NCBI RefSeq assembly: GCF_008642375.1
Contig: NZ_CP029194.1
Location: forward strand, 2,232,001-2,296,000
Length of the DNA stretch: 64,000 bases
Reading direction: 5' to 3'
From: Streptomyces venezuelae
Lineage (GTDB): Bacteria; Actinomycetota; Actinomycetes; Streptomycetales; Streptomycetaceae
Shown: positions 42,651-52,295 of the stretch, piece after piece
Layout of the letters: every line of letters begins with the position of its first letter
Position numbering within the stretch: position 1 is the first letter of the stretch
The notes under the pieces: generated by a model
The model's input: only the letters and a program-made list of their open reading frames with translations
Told to the model about the DNA's origin: nothing
Databases searched by the model: none
Translations under genes and position numbers: made by a program

Positions 42651-44768
42651 TCAGGCGTCGATGCGCGAGCGGTCGAGGGTCGCCGCCGAGCTCGTGATGA
42701 ACTCCTTGCGGGGCGCCACGTCGTTGCCCATGAGGAGGTCGAAGACCTGCTCCGCCGAGTCCAGGTCGCCGATGTTGATCCGGCGCAGGGTGCGGTGGCG
42801 CGGGTCCATCGTGGTCTCCGCGAGCTGGTCGGCGTCCATCTCGCCCAGACCCTTGTAGCGCTGGATGGAGTCCTTGTAGCGGACCCCCTTGCGCTGGAAC
42901 TCCAGGATGGTCTGGCGCAGCTCGTTGTCCGAGTACGTGTAGACGTACTTGTCCTGGCCCTTCTTGGGCTGGACGAGCTCGATCCGGTGCAGCGGGGGCA
43001 CGGCCGCGAAGACGCGTCCGGCCTCGACCATGGGCCGCATGTAGCGCTGGAAGAGCGTCAGCAGCAGGCAGCGGATGTGGGCGCCGTCGACGTCGGCGTC
43101 GACCAGCAGGACGATCTTTCCGTAGCGGGCGGCGTCGATGTCGAAGGTGCGGCCCGAGCCCGCTCCTATGACCTGGATGATCGCGCCGCACTCGGCGTTC
43201 TTGAGCATGTCCGAGACCGAGGACTTCTGGACGTTGAGGATCTTGCCCCGGATCGGCAGCAGCGCCTGGAACTCGCTGTTGCGCGCGAGCTTGGCGGTGC
43301 CGAGGGCGGAGTCCCCCTCGACGATGAAGAGCTCGCTGCGCTCGACGTCGTCGCTGCGGCAGTCGGCGAGCTTGGCCGGCAGCGAGGAGGACTCCAGCGC
43401 GGTCTTCCTGCGCTGCGCCTCCTTGTGCTGGCGGGCCGCGATCCGGGTCCTGGCGGCGGCGACGGCCTTGTCCAGGACGGCGCGGGCCTGCGCCTTGGCG
43501 TCCCGCTTGGTGGAGGTCAGGAAGGCCTTGAGCTCCTTGGCGACGACGGCGGCCACGATCCGGCGGGCGGCGGAGGTGCCCAGGACCTCCTTCGTCTGCC
43601 CCTCGAACTGCGGCTCGGCGAGGCGGACCGTCACGACGGCCGTGAGGCCCTCCAGGGCGTCGTCCTTGACGATGTCGTCCTCGGCGACGCGCAGCATCTT
43701 GGCCGAGCGGAGGACCTCGTTCACCGTCTTGGTGATGGCCTGCTCGAAGCCGGAGACGTGGGTGCCGCCCTTGGGGGTGGCGATGATGTTGACGAAGGAC
43801 TTGACCGTGGTGTCGTAGCCGGTGCCCCAGCGGAGCGCGACGTCGACGGCGAGCTCACGGGTGACCTCGGTCGGGGTCATGTGCCCGCGCTCGTCGAGGA
43901 CCGGGACGGTCTCCTTGAAGGTGCCCTGGCCGGTGAGGCGCTGGATGTCGCAGACGGCCTTGTCCTGCGCGAGGTACTCGCAGAACTCGCTGATGCCTCC
44001 GTCGAAGCGGAAGGTCTCCTCGCTCTTGCCGATCCCGGCCAGGTCCCGCTCGTCGCGGACGACGATCGTGAGGCCGGGCACGAGGAAGGCGGTCTGCCGG
44101 GCGCGCTGGTGGAGCGTCTCCAGCGAGAGCTTGGCGTCCTTGAGGAAGATCTGCCGGTCCGCCCAGTAGCGGACGCGCGTGCCCGTACGCGTCTTGGGGA
44201 CGCGCTTGCCCTTCCGCAGGCCGTTGCCCGGGTCGAAGGGGCTGTCGGGGCCCTGCTCCGTGAAGATGCCGGGCACGCCGCGGCGGAAGCTGATGGAGTG
44301 CGTGGAGCTGTTCCGGTCGACCTCGACGTCGAGACGGGCCGACAGGGCGTTGACCACGGACGCGCCGACGCCGTGCAGACCACCGGAGGCCGCGTAGGAG
44401 CCGCCGCCGAACTTGCCGCCGGCGTGCAGCTTGGTCATGACGACCTCGACGCCGGAGAGCCCGGTCTTCGGCTCGACGTCGACCGGGATGCCCCGGCCGT
44501 TGTCCCGGACCTCGACGGAGCCGTCGTCGTGGAGGATGACCTCGATGTGGTCGCAGTAGCCGCCGAGGGCCTCGTCGACCGAGTTGTCGATGATCTCCCA
44601 GATGCAGTGCATCAGGCCGCGGCTGTCGGTGGACCCGATGTACATACCGGGGCGCTTGCGGACCGCTTCGAGCCCTTCGAGTACGAGCAGGTGCCGCGCG
44701 GTGTAGTTGGAAGCGTCACGGTCTGCGGTCAGCAGCGCACTGGACGGCACGGACGTTTCGGCGGTCAC
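42651..44768 (-). CDS. parE: Type IIA topoisomerase subunit B (topoisomerase IV ParE-like)
   Basis: 705 residues. GHKL ATPase at about 30-240 (EIIDNSVDEALGG, DNGRGIPVD, GGLHGVGASVVNALS), transducer domain, then TOPRIM with EGDSALGTAKLARN and DADVDGAHIRCLLLT, and the C-terminal YKGLGEMDADQLAETTMDP. It lacks the long insertion seen in some GyrB proteins. GTG at 44768 with GAGGAG upstream. Partner of the A subunit at 34208. ATP-driven decatenation of sister chromosomes. Confidence 0.92.
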   Translation of the reverse strand: MTAETSVPSSALLTADRDASNYTARHLLVLEGLEAVRKRPGMYIGSTDSRGLMHCIWEIIDNSVDEALGGYCDHIEVILHDDGSVEVRDNGRGIPVDVEPKTGLSGVEVVMTKLHAGGKFGGGSYAASGGLHGVGASVVNALSARLDVEVDRNSSTHSISFRRGVPGIFTEQGPDSPFDPGNGLRKGKRVPKTRTGTRVRYWADRQIFLKDAKLSLETLHQRARQTAFLVPGLTIVVRDERDLAGIGKSEETFRFDGGISEFCEYLAQDKAVCDIQRLTGQGTFKETVPVLDERGHMTPTEVTRELAVDVALRWGTGYDTTVKSFVNIIATPKGGTHVSGFEQAITKTVNEVLRSAKMLRVAEDDIVKDDALEGLTAVVTVRLAEPQFEGQTKEVLGTSAARRIVAAVVAKELKAFLTSTKRDAKAQARAVLDKAVAAARTRIAARQHKEAQRRKTALESSSLPAKLADCRSDDVERSELFIVEGDSALGTAKLARNSEFQALLPIRGKILNVQKSSVSDMLKNAECGAIIQVIGAGSGRTFDIDAARYGKIVLLVDADVDGAHIRCLLLTLFQRYMRPMVEAGRVFAAVPPLHRIELVQPKKGQDKYVYTYSDNELRQTILEFQRKGVRYKDSIQRYKGLGEMDADQLAETTMDPRHRTLRRINIGDLDSAEQVFDLLMGNDVAPRKEFITSSAATLDRSRIDA

Positions 44769-45201
44769 GCGGTTCGCTCCTCGCTGAATTTGAAAACTGG
44801 CCCGGTGGGGTAAGGCCCGGCGTCGTTCACCGGTCAGAGGGTACCGATGCCTGGTAGAGCCGTTGTCACGCCACCCTCCCCGTTTCCTCATGCTAGTCCA
44901 GAGTCGTATGGATGTTCGATCCCTCGAAGGGGTGACGCGAACATCACGTTCCCTTCCAGGCATGAACCATTTAGGCTCCGGGCACGTCCTCATCAACAAC
45001 CGGCAACCACGCCGGGAGGACGCACCGACACAAGCAACGCGAAATCCGTAGAGCAACGCAATACGGCTCATTCGCCGCCAACCGGCAGCAGACAGCCACC
45101 TTGGGAAAAAGTTTCGAGGAAAAGCCACGAGCGGGAACGTTTCCGGCCTGGTTGGATGTTGACCCTGGTACGACAGCTCGTCGAGCTAGAGAAGAGGCGA
45201 C
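44769..45201. other. Intergenic region between parE and the DUF7455 gene
   Basis: 433 bp with no supported gene. It should hold the divergent promoters of parE (leftward) and the DUF7455 gene (rightward). A possible promoter for the latter is TTGACC with a TAGAGA-like -10 shortly before 45202. The centre is fairly AT-rich. I see no RNA gene or strong repeat. Confidence 0.6.
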
Positions 45202-45435
45202 GTGACTACTGTTCTGACCCCCGCGAGCCCCCTGACGGCCGCTGACCGCTGCGACCGCTGCGGCGCCCAGGCATACCTGCGTGTCGTCCTGACCAGCGGA
45301 GGTGACTTGCTCTTCTGCGCCCACCACGGCCGCAAGTTCGAGCCGGAACTCAAGAAGATCGCCGCTGAGATACAGGATGAGACGGACCGGCTCACCGACG
45401 TGCCGGCCCGCACGATGGGTGAAGACCACGCCTGA
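45202..45435 (+). CDS. DUF7455 family small zinc-binding protein
   Basis: 77 residues. Cysteine ligands CDRCGAQAYLRVVL...LFCAHHGRKFEPEL form a predicted zinc ribbon (CxxC ... CxxH). Widely conserved beside hrdB/parE in Streptomyces as I recall; function unknown. GTG at 45202 with AAGAGG upstream. Followed by a strong terminator. Confidence 0.88.
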   Translation: MTTVLTPASPLTAADRCDRCGAQAYLRVVLTSGGDLLFCAHHGRKFEPELKKIAAEIQDETDRLTDVPARTMGEDHA

Positions 45436-45477
45436 CACCCTGCACGACGAGCCCAGTGCCGGTCGCTGACCGGACGG

Positions 45478-45516
45478 CGGGCGGCCACCCCCGCAAGCAA
45501 GGGGGGTGGCCGCCCG
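45478..45516. terminator. Bidirectional terminator between DUF7455 and the serine protease
   Basis: Perfect 15-bp stem CGGGCGGCCACCCCC / GGGGGTGGCCGCCCG (45478-45492 with 45502-45516), 9-base loop, then TTCT. Lies between convergent genes. Confidence 0.88.
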
Positions 45517-45544
45517 TTCTCGTGACCCCGAGCGCGGGTGTTCG

Positions 45545-46363
45545 TCAGATCCGCTCCGGCAGCACCGCCGAGACCCTCGTGTAGACACCCGGGTTCTCCG
45601 CCTGCCCGCAGCCGCTCCCCCACGACACCAGGCCGACGAGAAGCCCGTTGGCCACCAGCGGTCCGCCGCTGTCCCCCTGGCACGCGTCCCTGCCGCCTTG
45701 CGGGTCGCCCGCGCACAGCATCGTGTCGCTGCGGTACCGGACGCCGAAACCGCCCGGGTACGCCCGCTCGCACGCCGTGTCCGGCAGCACCTGGATCCGG
45801 GCCGTCCGCAGCGTGGAGGCGTAGGTCCCGTTGCCGGTCGTGTCACCCCAGCCGTAGACGTCCGCCTCCGTACCGGGCGTGTGCGCCGGGTCCCCCGCGG
45901 GGGCGACACCGATCACGTACGACTGCGGCAGCGCGCTCGCGAGCGTCAGCACCGCGAGATCGCCCGAGTTCGACGTCGGGTCGTAGTCGGGATCGACCCA
46001 GGTGTCCGAGATCCCGACCTCCTGCCCGCCCTGCCCGCGCAGCGCGGCACGGCCCGCGATGACCACGAAGTCGCGCACTTCCCACGGCTCTCCGCCGAGG
46101 ACCTCTCGGCCCAGGCAGTGGGCCGCCGTGAGCACCTTGGTCGGCGCGACGACCACGCCGCCGCAGAACTGGCCCGCCCGCGTACCCCCGAACCGGTCAC
46201 GGCTGGACAGCGCCACGACCCACGGCGCGTCCGTGATCAGTGCCTGCCGGCCGCCCACGACGACGCTGTCGGCGGCTGCGGGGGCGGCGGTGGCGAGCTG
46301 CCCCGCCGCAGCCGTGATCAGGCCCAGGGCACCCGTCAAGGCGCGGGTGAAGGGACCACGCAT
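45545..46363 (-). CDS. Secreted trypsin-like serine protease (S1 family)
   Basis: 272 residues. Signal peptide at 1-31 (ALTGALGLITAAAGQLATAAPAAA). Catalytic triad His in VLTAAHCLG (about 83), Asp in SNSGDLAVLTL (about 135) and Ser in CQGDSGGPLV (about 232). The specificity-pocket Asp precedes the catalytic Ser by six residues (DACQGDS), which predicts cleavage after Arg/Lys. Mature N-terminus probably near VVVGG. AGGAGG lies four bases from the ATG. Confidence 0.94.
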   Translation of the reverse strand: MRGPFTRALTGALGLITAAAGQLATAAPAAADSVVVGGRQALITDAPWVVALSSRDRFGGTRAGQFCGGVVVAPTKVLTAAHCLGREVLGGEPWEVRDFVVIAGRAALRGQGGQEVGISDTWVDPDYDPTSNSGDLAVLTLASALPQSYVIGVAPAGDPAHTPGTEADVYGWGDTTGNGTYASTLRTARIQVLPDTACERAYPGGFGVRYRSDTMLCAGDPQGGRDACQGDSGGPLVANGLLVGLVSWGSGCGQAENPGVYTRVSAVLPERI

Positions 46364-46437
46364 GGAGCCTCCTGACTCTCCGGTGATGTCGGTTCACCCA
46401 GCGTCCTGCACGCACCCGCCCCGCGCATACGCGCACA

Positions 46438-46483
46438 CGCGAAAGACCCGGTTCCTCCCTCTCGGGGAACCGGGTCTTTCGCG
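46438..46483 (-). terminator. Terminator after hrdB
   Basis: Perfect 18-bp stem CGCGAAAGACCCGGTTCC / GGAACCGGGTCTTTCGCG (46438-46455 with 46466-46483), 24 bp past the stop. Confidence 0.9.
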
Positions 46484-46506
46484 TACCGCTCTACACCTCG
46501 GAAGGA

Positions 46507-48054
46507 TCAGTCGAGGTAGTCGCGCAGGACCTGCGAACGCGACGGGTGGCGCAGCTTCGACATCGTCTTCGACTCGATCTGGCGGATCCGCTCTCGCGTC
46601 ACGCCGTAGACCTTGCCGATCTCGTCCAGCGTCTTCGGCTGGCCGTCGGTGAGGCCGAAGCGCATCGAGACGACACCCGCCTCACGCTCGGAGAGGGTGT
46701 CGAGCACGGAGTGCAGCTGCTCCTGGAGGAGCGTGAAGCTCACCGCGTCGGCGGGCACGACCGCCTCGGAGTCCTCGATGAGGTCGCCGAACTCGCTGTC
46801 TCCGTCCTCACCCAGCGGGGTGTGGAGGGAGATCGGCTCACGGCCGTACTTCTGGACCTCGATGACCTTCTCAGGGGTCATGTCGAGCTCCTTGGCCAGC
46901 TCCTCCGGGGTGGGCTCACGGCCCAGGTCCTGGAGCATCTGACGCTGCACACGCGCGAGCTTGTTGATGACCTCGACCATGTGCACCGGGATACGGATGG
47001 TGCGGGCCTGGTCGGCCATGGCGCGGGTGATCGCCTGACGGATCCACCAGGTGGCGTACGTGGAGAACTTGTAGCCCTTGGTGTAGTCGAACTTCTCGAC
47101 CGCGCGGATGAGACCCAGGTTGCCTTCCTGGATCAGGTCCAGGAAGAGCATGCCGCGGCCGGTGTAGCGCTTGGCCAGGGAGACCACCAGACGGAGGTTG
47201 GCCTCCAGGAGGTGGTTCTTGGCCCGGCGGCCGTCCTCGGCGATGATCTCCAGCTCGCGCTTGAGCTTCGGAGCGAGCTTGTCCGAGTTCGCCAGCTTGT
47301 CCTCGGCGAACAGGCCGGCCTCGATGCGCTTGGCGAGCTCGACCTCCTGCTCGGCGTTGAGCAGCGGGACCTTGCCGATCTGCTTGAGGTAGTCCTTGAC
47401 CGGGTCGGCGGTGGCACCGGCGACGGCGACCTGCTGCGCCGGAGCGTCGTCCTCGTCCTCGTCGGACAGGACGAAGCCCTTGCTCTCGCCTTCGGTCTCT
47501 TCCTCTTCGCCCTTGCCGGGCGCGACGTCCTCGAGGAGCTCCTCGCCCTCGGCGAGCTCGTCTGCGTCCTTCTTGGACGTGGTCTTCTTGGCCGCCGTCT
47601 TCTTGGCGACGGTCTTCTTGGCCACCGTCTTCTTGGCGACGGTCTTCTTCGCGGCCGCCTTCTTGGCAGGCGATCCGGCCTCGTCGGCCAGGTCGTCGCC
47701 GTCCGTCGCGGCAGCCGTCGCGGCCGTGACGGTGGTCTTCGTCACGGTCGTCCTGGCAGTGACGGTCTTGGTGGCGGTGCGCTTGGCCGGGCTCTTCGCA
47801 GCGACGCTCTTGCGGGCGCGCTTCGGCGACTCCGCTGCACTGACCATCAGCGTCACACCCTCTTCCTCGAGGATCTGATTGAGGCTGCGCAGAACATTCT
47901 TCCACTGGGTTGGCGGAATCTGGTCGGCTTCGAAGGCCCGACGCACGTCATCGCCGGCGATCTGCCCATCAGCCTTTCCCCGCTCGATGAGCGCCATCAC
48001 AGACTCGGACTCGGCGATCTCCGGCGGGAGCGTACGGGATGTGCTGGCCGACAC
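46507..48054 (-). CDS. hrdB: Principal RNA polymerase sigma factor HrdB
   Basis: 515 residues. Vegetative sigma-70. Regions: 1.1 (1-80), an Ala/Lys-rich spacer of TVAKK-type repeats (about 120-165) and an acidic stretch, region 1.2 ([31 protein letters not shown]), region 2 ([59 protein letters not shown]), region 3, and region 4.2 ([41 protein letters not shown]). The sequence is nearly identical to S. coelicolor HrdB as I recall it. GTG at 48054 (VSASTSRT) with AGAGG upstream; an open extension to 48210 is not favoured. Confidence 0.97.
   Translation of the reverse strand: MSASTSRTLPPEIAESESVMALIERGKADGQIAGDDVRRAFEADQIPPTQWKNVLRSLNQILEEEGVTLMVSAAESPKRARKSVAAKSPAKRTATKTVTARTTVTKTTVTAATAAATDGDDLADEAGSPAKKAAAKKTVAKKTVAKKTVAKKTAAKKTTSKKDADELAEGEELLEDVAPGKGEEEETEGESKGFVLSDEDEDDAPAQQVAVAGATADPVKDYLKQIGKVPLLNAEQEVELAKRIEAGLFAEDKLANSDKLAPKLKRELEIIAEDGRRAKNHLLEANLRLVVSLAKRYTGRGMLFLDLIQEGNLGLIRAVEKFDYTKGYKFSTYATWWIRQAITRAMADQARTIRIPVHMVEVINKLARVQRQMLQDLGREPTPEELAKELDMTPEKVIEVQKYGREPISLHTPLGEDGDSEFGDLIEDSEAVVPADAVSFTLLQEQLHSVLDTLSEREAGVVSMRFGLTDGQPKTLDEIGKVYGVTRERIRQIESKTMSKLRHPSRSQVLRDYLD
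47572..47666. repeat. 15-bp tandem repeats coding for KTVAKK in HrdB
   Basis: Consecutive degenerate copies of TTCTTGGCGACGGTC encode [24 protein letters not shown]. Such repeats are prone to length variation and explain why this spacer differs among HrdB proteins. Confidence 0.8.
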
Positions 48055-48431
48055 GAACAACCTCTCGGAACGATGGAAACGGCTTCCGGCCCCGCCCTGG
48101 ATAGGGACTGGGCCGACGACCGTCGGCGGGAAGTGTGCCGACGGCGCGGGTTGGGCCGGGGAACTGCACAGCGCCTCGAGCGGCTGCTGTATTCCTTCCT
48201 CGGCTGTCACCTCTTAGGTCATCGCACGGCTCGGAGGAGTGTTACGCCCAATCTTCGTGGCCCGAGTCACACCTCATTCGCGGCGAAACGGCCGAAGCGG
48301 TAGATCATGGCACATTCGCGCCGCCGGAACCCTGGCGCCATCCGGGGAGACCCGACCGGGCTCCCCGGACCGCGCTCGGACCCGGCGGCACGCGATGTGT
48401 GCGCCTCCGCGCTCCCGGCCACGGCCCGCGG
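48055..48431. other. hrdB promoter/leader region
   Basis: 377 bp between hrdB and the end of the FadR-type gene. The leader of hrdB (to about 48240) stays open in frame but is not typical coding sequence. The rest (48240-48431) has GC-rich stretches; no gene, RNA or clear repeat seen. Confidence 0.55.
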
Positions 48432-49319
48432 TCAGTGTTCGCGGGGGGCGGGGACGACGCGCTCCACCTCGGGGTGGACCGTCAGCAGCTGGCGCATGGC
48501 GGCTTCGGCGCCCTGCGCGTCCCCCGCCGCCAGCGCGTCGACGATCCGGGCGTGGTGGCCGAGGCACGCCTCGCTCGGGCGGTCACAGCCCGTGACGGGA
48601 CCGCCGGAGACCTGGAGCGCGGCGCCGACGATGCCGGAGAGGTGCTCCAGCATGCGGTTCCCGGCGAGCTGGATGAGCAGGGAGTGGAACTCGGTGTCCG
48701 CGCGGGAGAAGGTGATCGCGTCACCCTGGGCGTACGCGTGCCCCATGATCTCGACCATGTCGGCGAGGCGCTGCTGGACGTCCTCGCGGCCGTGCCCGGC
48801 GGCGAGGCGGGCGGCCAGGGGCTCGATGGTCCAGCGCAGCTCGTTCAGCTCGCGGCGCTGGTCGTCGCGCTGCGGGCCGAAGGCGCGCCACTCGATGATG
48901 TCGGGGTCGAGGAGGTTCCAGTCGCTGACGGGCCGCACGCGGGTGCCGACGTTGGGGCGGGCGCTGACGAGGCCCTTGGCCTCCAGCACGCGCAGCGACT
49001 CGCGCACGACGGTGCGTGAGACCTCGAAGCGCTGGCCGATCTCCTCGGGGACGAGGGGGCGGTCGGCGCCGAGGTCGCCGGAGACGATCATCTGACCGAG
49101 CTGCTGGACGAGCTGGCCGTGGAGCCCGCGGCCCCGGCTGCCGGCGCTGCGGCGGCCGACGCGGCCCAGGTCGGTGTCCACACCCTCCCAGGAGGGCGGG
49201 CCCACGCGACCGGCGCCGGGCGCCTCCGCGTAGGGGTAGCGGTCGAGATCGCCCGGGGCGCCGAGGCCGGACTCGACGGGACGGGCGGCGGTCATCATGG
49301 TGTGCGCAAGGGTACTCAC
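48432..49319 (-). CDS. FadR/GntR-family transcriptional regulator
   Basis: 295 residues. An unusual ~65-residue Gly/Pro-rich leader is followed by a winged HTH at about 66-130 (LHGQLVQQLGQMIVSGDLGADRPLVPEEIGQRFEVSRTVVRESLRVLEAKGLVSARPNVGTRVR) and an FCD domain with metal-type residues in DTEFHSLLIQLAGN and GHHARIVDAL, common in gluconate/sugar-acid regulators. The GTG at 49319 has AAGGA close upstream; later ATGs lack sites. The effector is not evident. Confidence 0.88.
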   Translation of the reverse strand: MSTLAHTMMTAARPVESGLGAPGDLDRYPYAEAPGAGRVGPPSWEGVDTDLGRVGRRSAGSRGRGLHGQLVQQLGQMIVSGDLGADRPLVPEEIGQRFEVSRTVVRESLRVLEAKGLVSARPNVGTRVRPVSDWNLLDPDIIEWRAFGPQRDDQRRELNELRWTIEPLAARLAAGHGREDVQQRLADMVEIMGHAYAQGDAITFSRADTEFHSLLIQLAGNRMLEHLSGIVGAALQVSGGPVTGCDRPSEACLGHHARIVDALAAGDAQGAEAAMRQLLTVHPEVERVVPAPREH

Positions 49320-49479
49320 GCATCCTTTGTCGGCGTTGCTTCCGTGACCCTTGAGGTCTTTGGTGAAAAGCACACGAAAGGGTGATCGGCACCCCCTACA
49401 CAATTGACGATTATTCGGACATAGGGGGCAATTTTTAAGGGAGTTGCCCGAAGACCGGAATCTTTCGGTCCGAAAGTGA

Positions 49480-51285
49480 TCACCAACGGGCCCTCCGGCG
49501 AAGCCCCGTGAACACATAGGCACAGAGCAGGCCCGTCAACACCAGCGAGAGCGCCACTCCCGCGGGCTGACCGACCACTCGCAGCGCACCCGCCAACCAC
49601 CGGTCGGCCCCCGGGGACCACTGCGGACCGGCGATCTCGCGCAACCGCGCCGGCAGCCCGGCGACCGAGCGCACCGACGGACCGGTGAGCACCTGCTGCA
49701 GGAGCGGAACGAAGGCGACGGGTACGGCGAGGACCGCTGCCACACCGGCGGCGGCCGCCCGGAACACCCCGGCGCCCAGTACCCCCGCCCAGGCACACCC
49801 CACGAGCAGTCCCAGCCAACTCGCACAGAGCGATGGCCAGTTGGACGGTACGGGAATCAACTCGGCACCGTAGACGAGCCTGAGGGCCCCCAGGTCCGCC
49901 GCCGCGACGAGCACCCCTAGACCGAGGGCGACGGCCGCCGCCACGACGAGCTTGGCGAACAGCAGGCCGAGCCGTCGGGGCACGGCGCCGCGGCCGACGG
50001 TGAGCGCGGGGTAGCGGTACTCCTCGCCGAAGGAGAAGGCGCCGATCAGCCCCGCCCCGAGGGCGGCGGGCGGCAGCGGGGAGATCGCCGGCCATCCGGC
50101 GAGGACGACGGGCAGGGCGGCCGATCCCCCGCGCGCGAGGAGCAGGGCGAGGGTCGCGGAGACGAGCAGGACCATCGCCACGACGAGCGGGGTGCTCGGC
50201 ACGCCGACGAGCCGGTGGAGCTCGTACCGCAGGGGGCGCGAGGGCGAGCGCGCCGGTTTCCGTGCGCGAGGCCTCTCCTCGGCCGAGTCGCCGGTCGCGG
50301 TGGCGCCGGACGCCTGCCCTGCGTCCCGGGAGGGCGGGACCGGTCGCTGGGGGGCCTCTTGCCCGGAGGTGTCACGCGCGGACGCGCCGTCCTCCTGCGA
50401 TCGGGGCGCGGGGGCCGTGTCGCCGATCTCGTCGGCGAGCCGGTGGACCACGACGCCGTGCCGGAACGCGGTGTCGCCGACGGCGGCGCAGTCGCTGCCG
50501 TAGACCGACAGCAGGTTGCCGTTCTCCGCCACCACCTCGACCGGTCGGCGGGCGGCCCTGGCCTCCTGGGTCACGGCGGCGGCCAGGCGCGCGACGTGGG
50601 GGGTGCGGACGGCGACGCGGGGTCGCAGCCGGGTGCGCGCGAACTCGGTCGCATCCTGGTCTCCGACGATCCGGCCGCGGTCGAGGGTCACGACCCGGTC
50701 GGCGTTGCGCGCCGCGTCCTTGGGGTCCTGTGTCGTGTAGAGCACTGTTCCCCCGCCGGCCGCGTGTGCGCGCAGGAGTTCGTACAGCCATGCGCTGTCG
50801 GCGAGGGAGAGTCCGGCGCCCGGCTCGTCGAGCAGCAGGGCATGCGGGGTGCCCAACAGCGCGCACGCCAGGCCGAGTCGACGCTCCGCCGCGAGCGGAA
50901 GGGTGCCGATCCGTCGCCCTTCGAGACCCGCGAGCCCGACGGCCCGCAGCACTTCACCGGCCCGCGCGCGGGGAGTTCCGGACGCTGCGCCGAGCATGCG
51001 CAGCTGCCCGCGGAGCGTGCGGGAGGGGTGCCCGGGGACGTCGCCGAGGAACACACCGACCTCGCGCGACGGATGGGCCACGCCGTGCAGCGGCCGGCCC
51101 CGGAAGTGCGTGATCCCCCGGCCCGGATCGAGGTCGAGCATGAGCCGCAGCGTGGTGGTCTTGCCGGAGCCCGGGGGGCCGAGGAGCGCGGTCACGGCCC
51201 CCGGCCGCGCCTCGAAGGTCAGATCGTCCACGGCGGGCGGGCGATCGCGGCGGGGCGTACTGGTCAGTCCGATTGCCTGGAGCAT
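49480..51285 (-). CDS. Fused ABC transporter ATPase-permease (ABC-2 type)
   Basis: 601 residues. ATPase at 1-220: Walker A GPPGSGKTT, a degenerate signature region (LPLAAERRLGLACALLG in place of LSGGQ) and Walker B ALLLDEPGAG. A long low-complexity Pro/Ser/Arg linker (about 290-350) joins a membrane half with about six helices (VVAMVLLVSATLALLLA onward). ABC-2 permeases are usually separate, so the fusion and the poor LSGGQ motif are notable. Likely an exporter of unknown substrate. Start 51285 has GAGAGA upstream; a GTG 24 bases earlier is possible. Confidence 0.85.
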   Translation of the reverse strand: MLQAIGLTSTPRRDRPPAVDDLTFEARPGAVTALLGPPGSGKTTTLRLMLDLDPGRGITHFRGRPLHGVAHPSREVGVFLGDVPGHPSRTLRGQLRMLGAASGTPRARAGEVLRAVGLAGLEGRRIGTLPLAAERRLGLACALLGTPHALLLDEPGAGLSLADSAWLYELLRAHAAGGGTVLYTTQDPKDAARNADRVVTLDRGRIVGDQDATEFARTRLRPRVAVRTPHVARLAAAVTQEARAARRPVEVVAENGNLLSVYGSDCAAVGDTAFRHGVVVHRLADEIGDTAPAPRSQEDGASARDTSGQEAPQRPVPPSRDAGQASGATATGDSAEERPRARKPARSPSRPLRYELHRLVGVPSTPLVVAMVLLVSATLALLLARGGSAALPVVLAGWPAISPLPPAALGAGLIGAFSFGEEYRYPALTVGRGAVPRRLGLLFAKLVVAAAVALGLGVLVAAADLGALRLVYGAELIPVPSNWPSLCASWLGLLVGCAWAGVLGAGVFRAAAAGVAAVLAVPVAFVPLLQQVLTGPSVRSVAGLPARLREIAGPQWSPGADRWLAGALRVVGQPAGVALSLVLTGLLCAYVFTGLRRRARW

Positions 51286-51406
51286 CGCTTCTCTCGCGGT
51301 AGGTGACACCGCTCCGCGGCAGGGCGGCGCTATCGCAGCAAGATAACGCTACATTTCGGACTTTCGGTGCAGGGTTGGCGTCCTGGGCACCGGGCGGCCG
51401 GGTCGG

Positions 51407-52186
51407 TCAGACCTCGGGGCGCAGCATCGGCGGGTTGAGAAGGGTGGCTCCACCTGCTCTGAAGAGCTGGGCGGGACGGCCTCCCTGACGGGTCGTGGTG
51501 CCGCCGGCCGGGACCAGGAAGCCGGGCGTGCCGGTCACCTTGCGGTGGAAGTTGCGCGGATCGAGGGCGACACCCCAGACGGCCTCGTAGACGCGCCGCA
51601 GCTCTCCGACGGTGAACTCCGGCGGACAGAAAGCTGTGGCCAGGGAGGAGTACTCGATCTTGGAACGGGCCCGTTCCACTCCGTCGGCGAGGATCTGGGC
51701 GTGGTCGAAGGCGAGCGGCTCGGCTCCCCCGCCCGCGGCCCCCTCGTCACCGACCGGCCCGTCCTCACCGAGCAGCTCCCCGACCGTGGCCCAGCGGGCG
51801 CTGTTCGCGTCTCCGCCCGCCCGCGGCGCGGGAAGGTCCGGGGCCAGCGCCAGGTGCGCGACGCTGACCACCCGCATGCGCGGGTCGCGGTCGGGAGCCC
51901 CGTAGGTGGCCAGCTGCTCCAGGTGTGCGCCGTTGCCCGGTACGGGCGGCGGGTCGCCCGGATCGTGGGCGCGCAGGCCGGTCTCCTCGACCAGCTCGCG
52001 GGCGGCCGCGGCGCCGAGGTCCTCGCCCTCGCGGACGAAGCCGCCGGGGAGTGCCCACCGTCCCTGGAACGGCGGTTCCCCTCTCTTCACGATCAAGGTG
52101 CACAGCGCATGGCGCCGCACGGTGAGCACGACCAGATCGACGGTGACAGCGAAAGGCGGGTAGGCCGACGGGTCGTAGGGAGGCAT
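51407..52186 (-). CDS. NUDIX-domain transcriptional regulator (NrtR-like)
   Basis: 259 residues. NUDIX fold at about 12-150 with the box GGFVREGEDLGAAAARELVEETGL, then a C-terminal winged helix (AFCPPEFTVGELRRVYEAVWGVALDPRNFHRKVTGTPGFLVPAG), the layout of NrtR, which controls NAD metabolism in response to ADP-ribose. ATG at 52186 matches the usual MPPYDPSAY start; no Shine-Dalgarno is obvious. A short palindrome just upstream may be its own operator. Confidence 0.88.
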   Translation of the reverse strand: MPPYDPSAYPPFAVTVDLVVLTVRRHALCTLIVKRGEPPFQGRWALPGGFVREGEDLGAAAARELVEETGLRAHDPGDPPPVPGNGAHLEQLATYGAPDRDPRMRVVSVAHLALAPDLPAPRAGGDANSARWATVGELLGEDGPVGDEGAAGGGAEPLAFDHAQILADGVERARSKIEYSSLATAFCPPEFTVGELRRVYEAVWGVALDPRNFHRKVTGTPGFLVPAGGTTTRQGGRPAQLFRAGGATLLNPPMLRPEV

Positions 52187-52197
52187 GCCGCGATCAT

Positions 52198-52216
52198 AGT
52201 CGTCTCCCTGACGATA
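52198..52216. promoter_or_regulatory. Candidate NrtR autoregulatory operator
   Basis: TCGTC (52200-52204) and GACGA (52210-52214) form an inverted repeat with a 5-base centre, extended by partly matching flanks, 14 bp from the ATG. Position suits steric blocking of its own expression. Confidence 0.4.
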
Positions 52217-52295
52217 AACACGCCTCGCGGAAGGATCTGCGACGACTTCTTCGCCGCGCCGTGAAGCTTCCGTCGTGTCTGCGCCCGGCATCCCG

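Noticed and set aside
48055..48210. Extended HrdB N-terminus from an upstream GTG
   Set aside because: The known HrdB N-terminus corresponds to 48054, which has its own Shine-Dalgarno; the extension is Pro/Ala-rich leader sequence.
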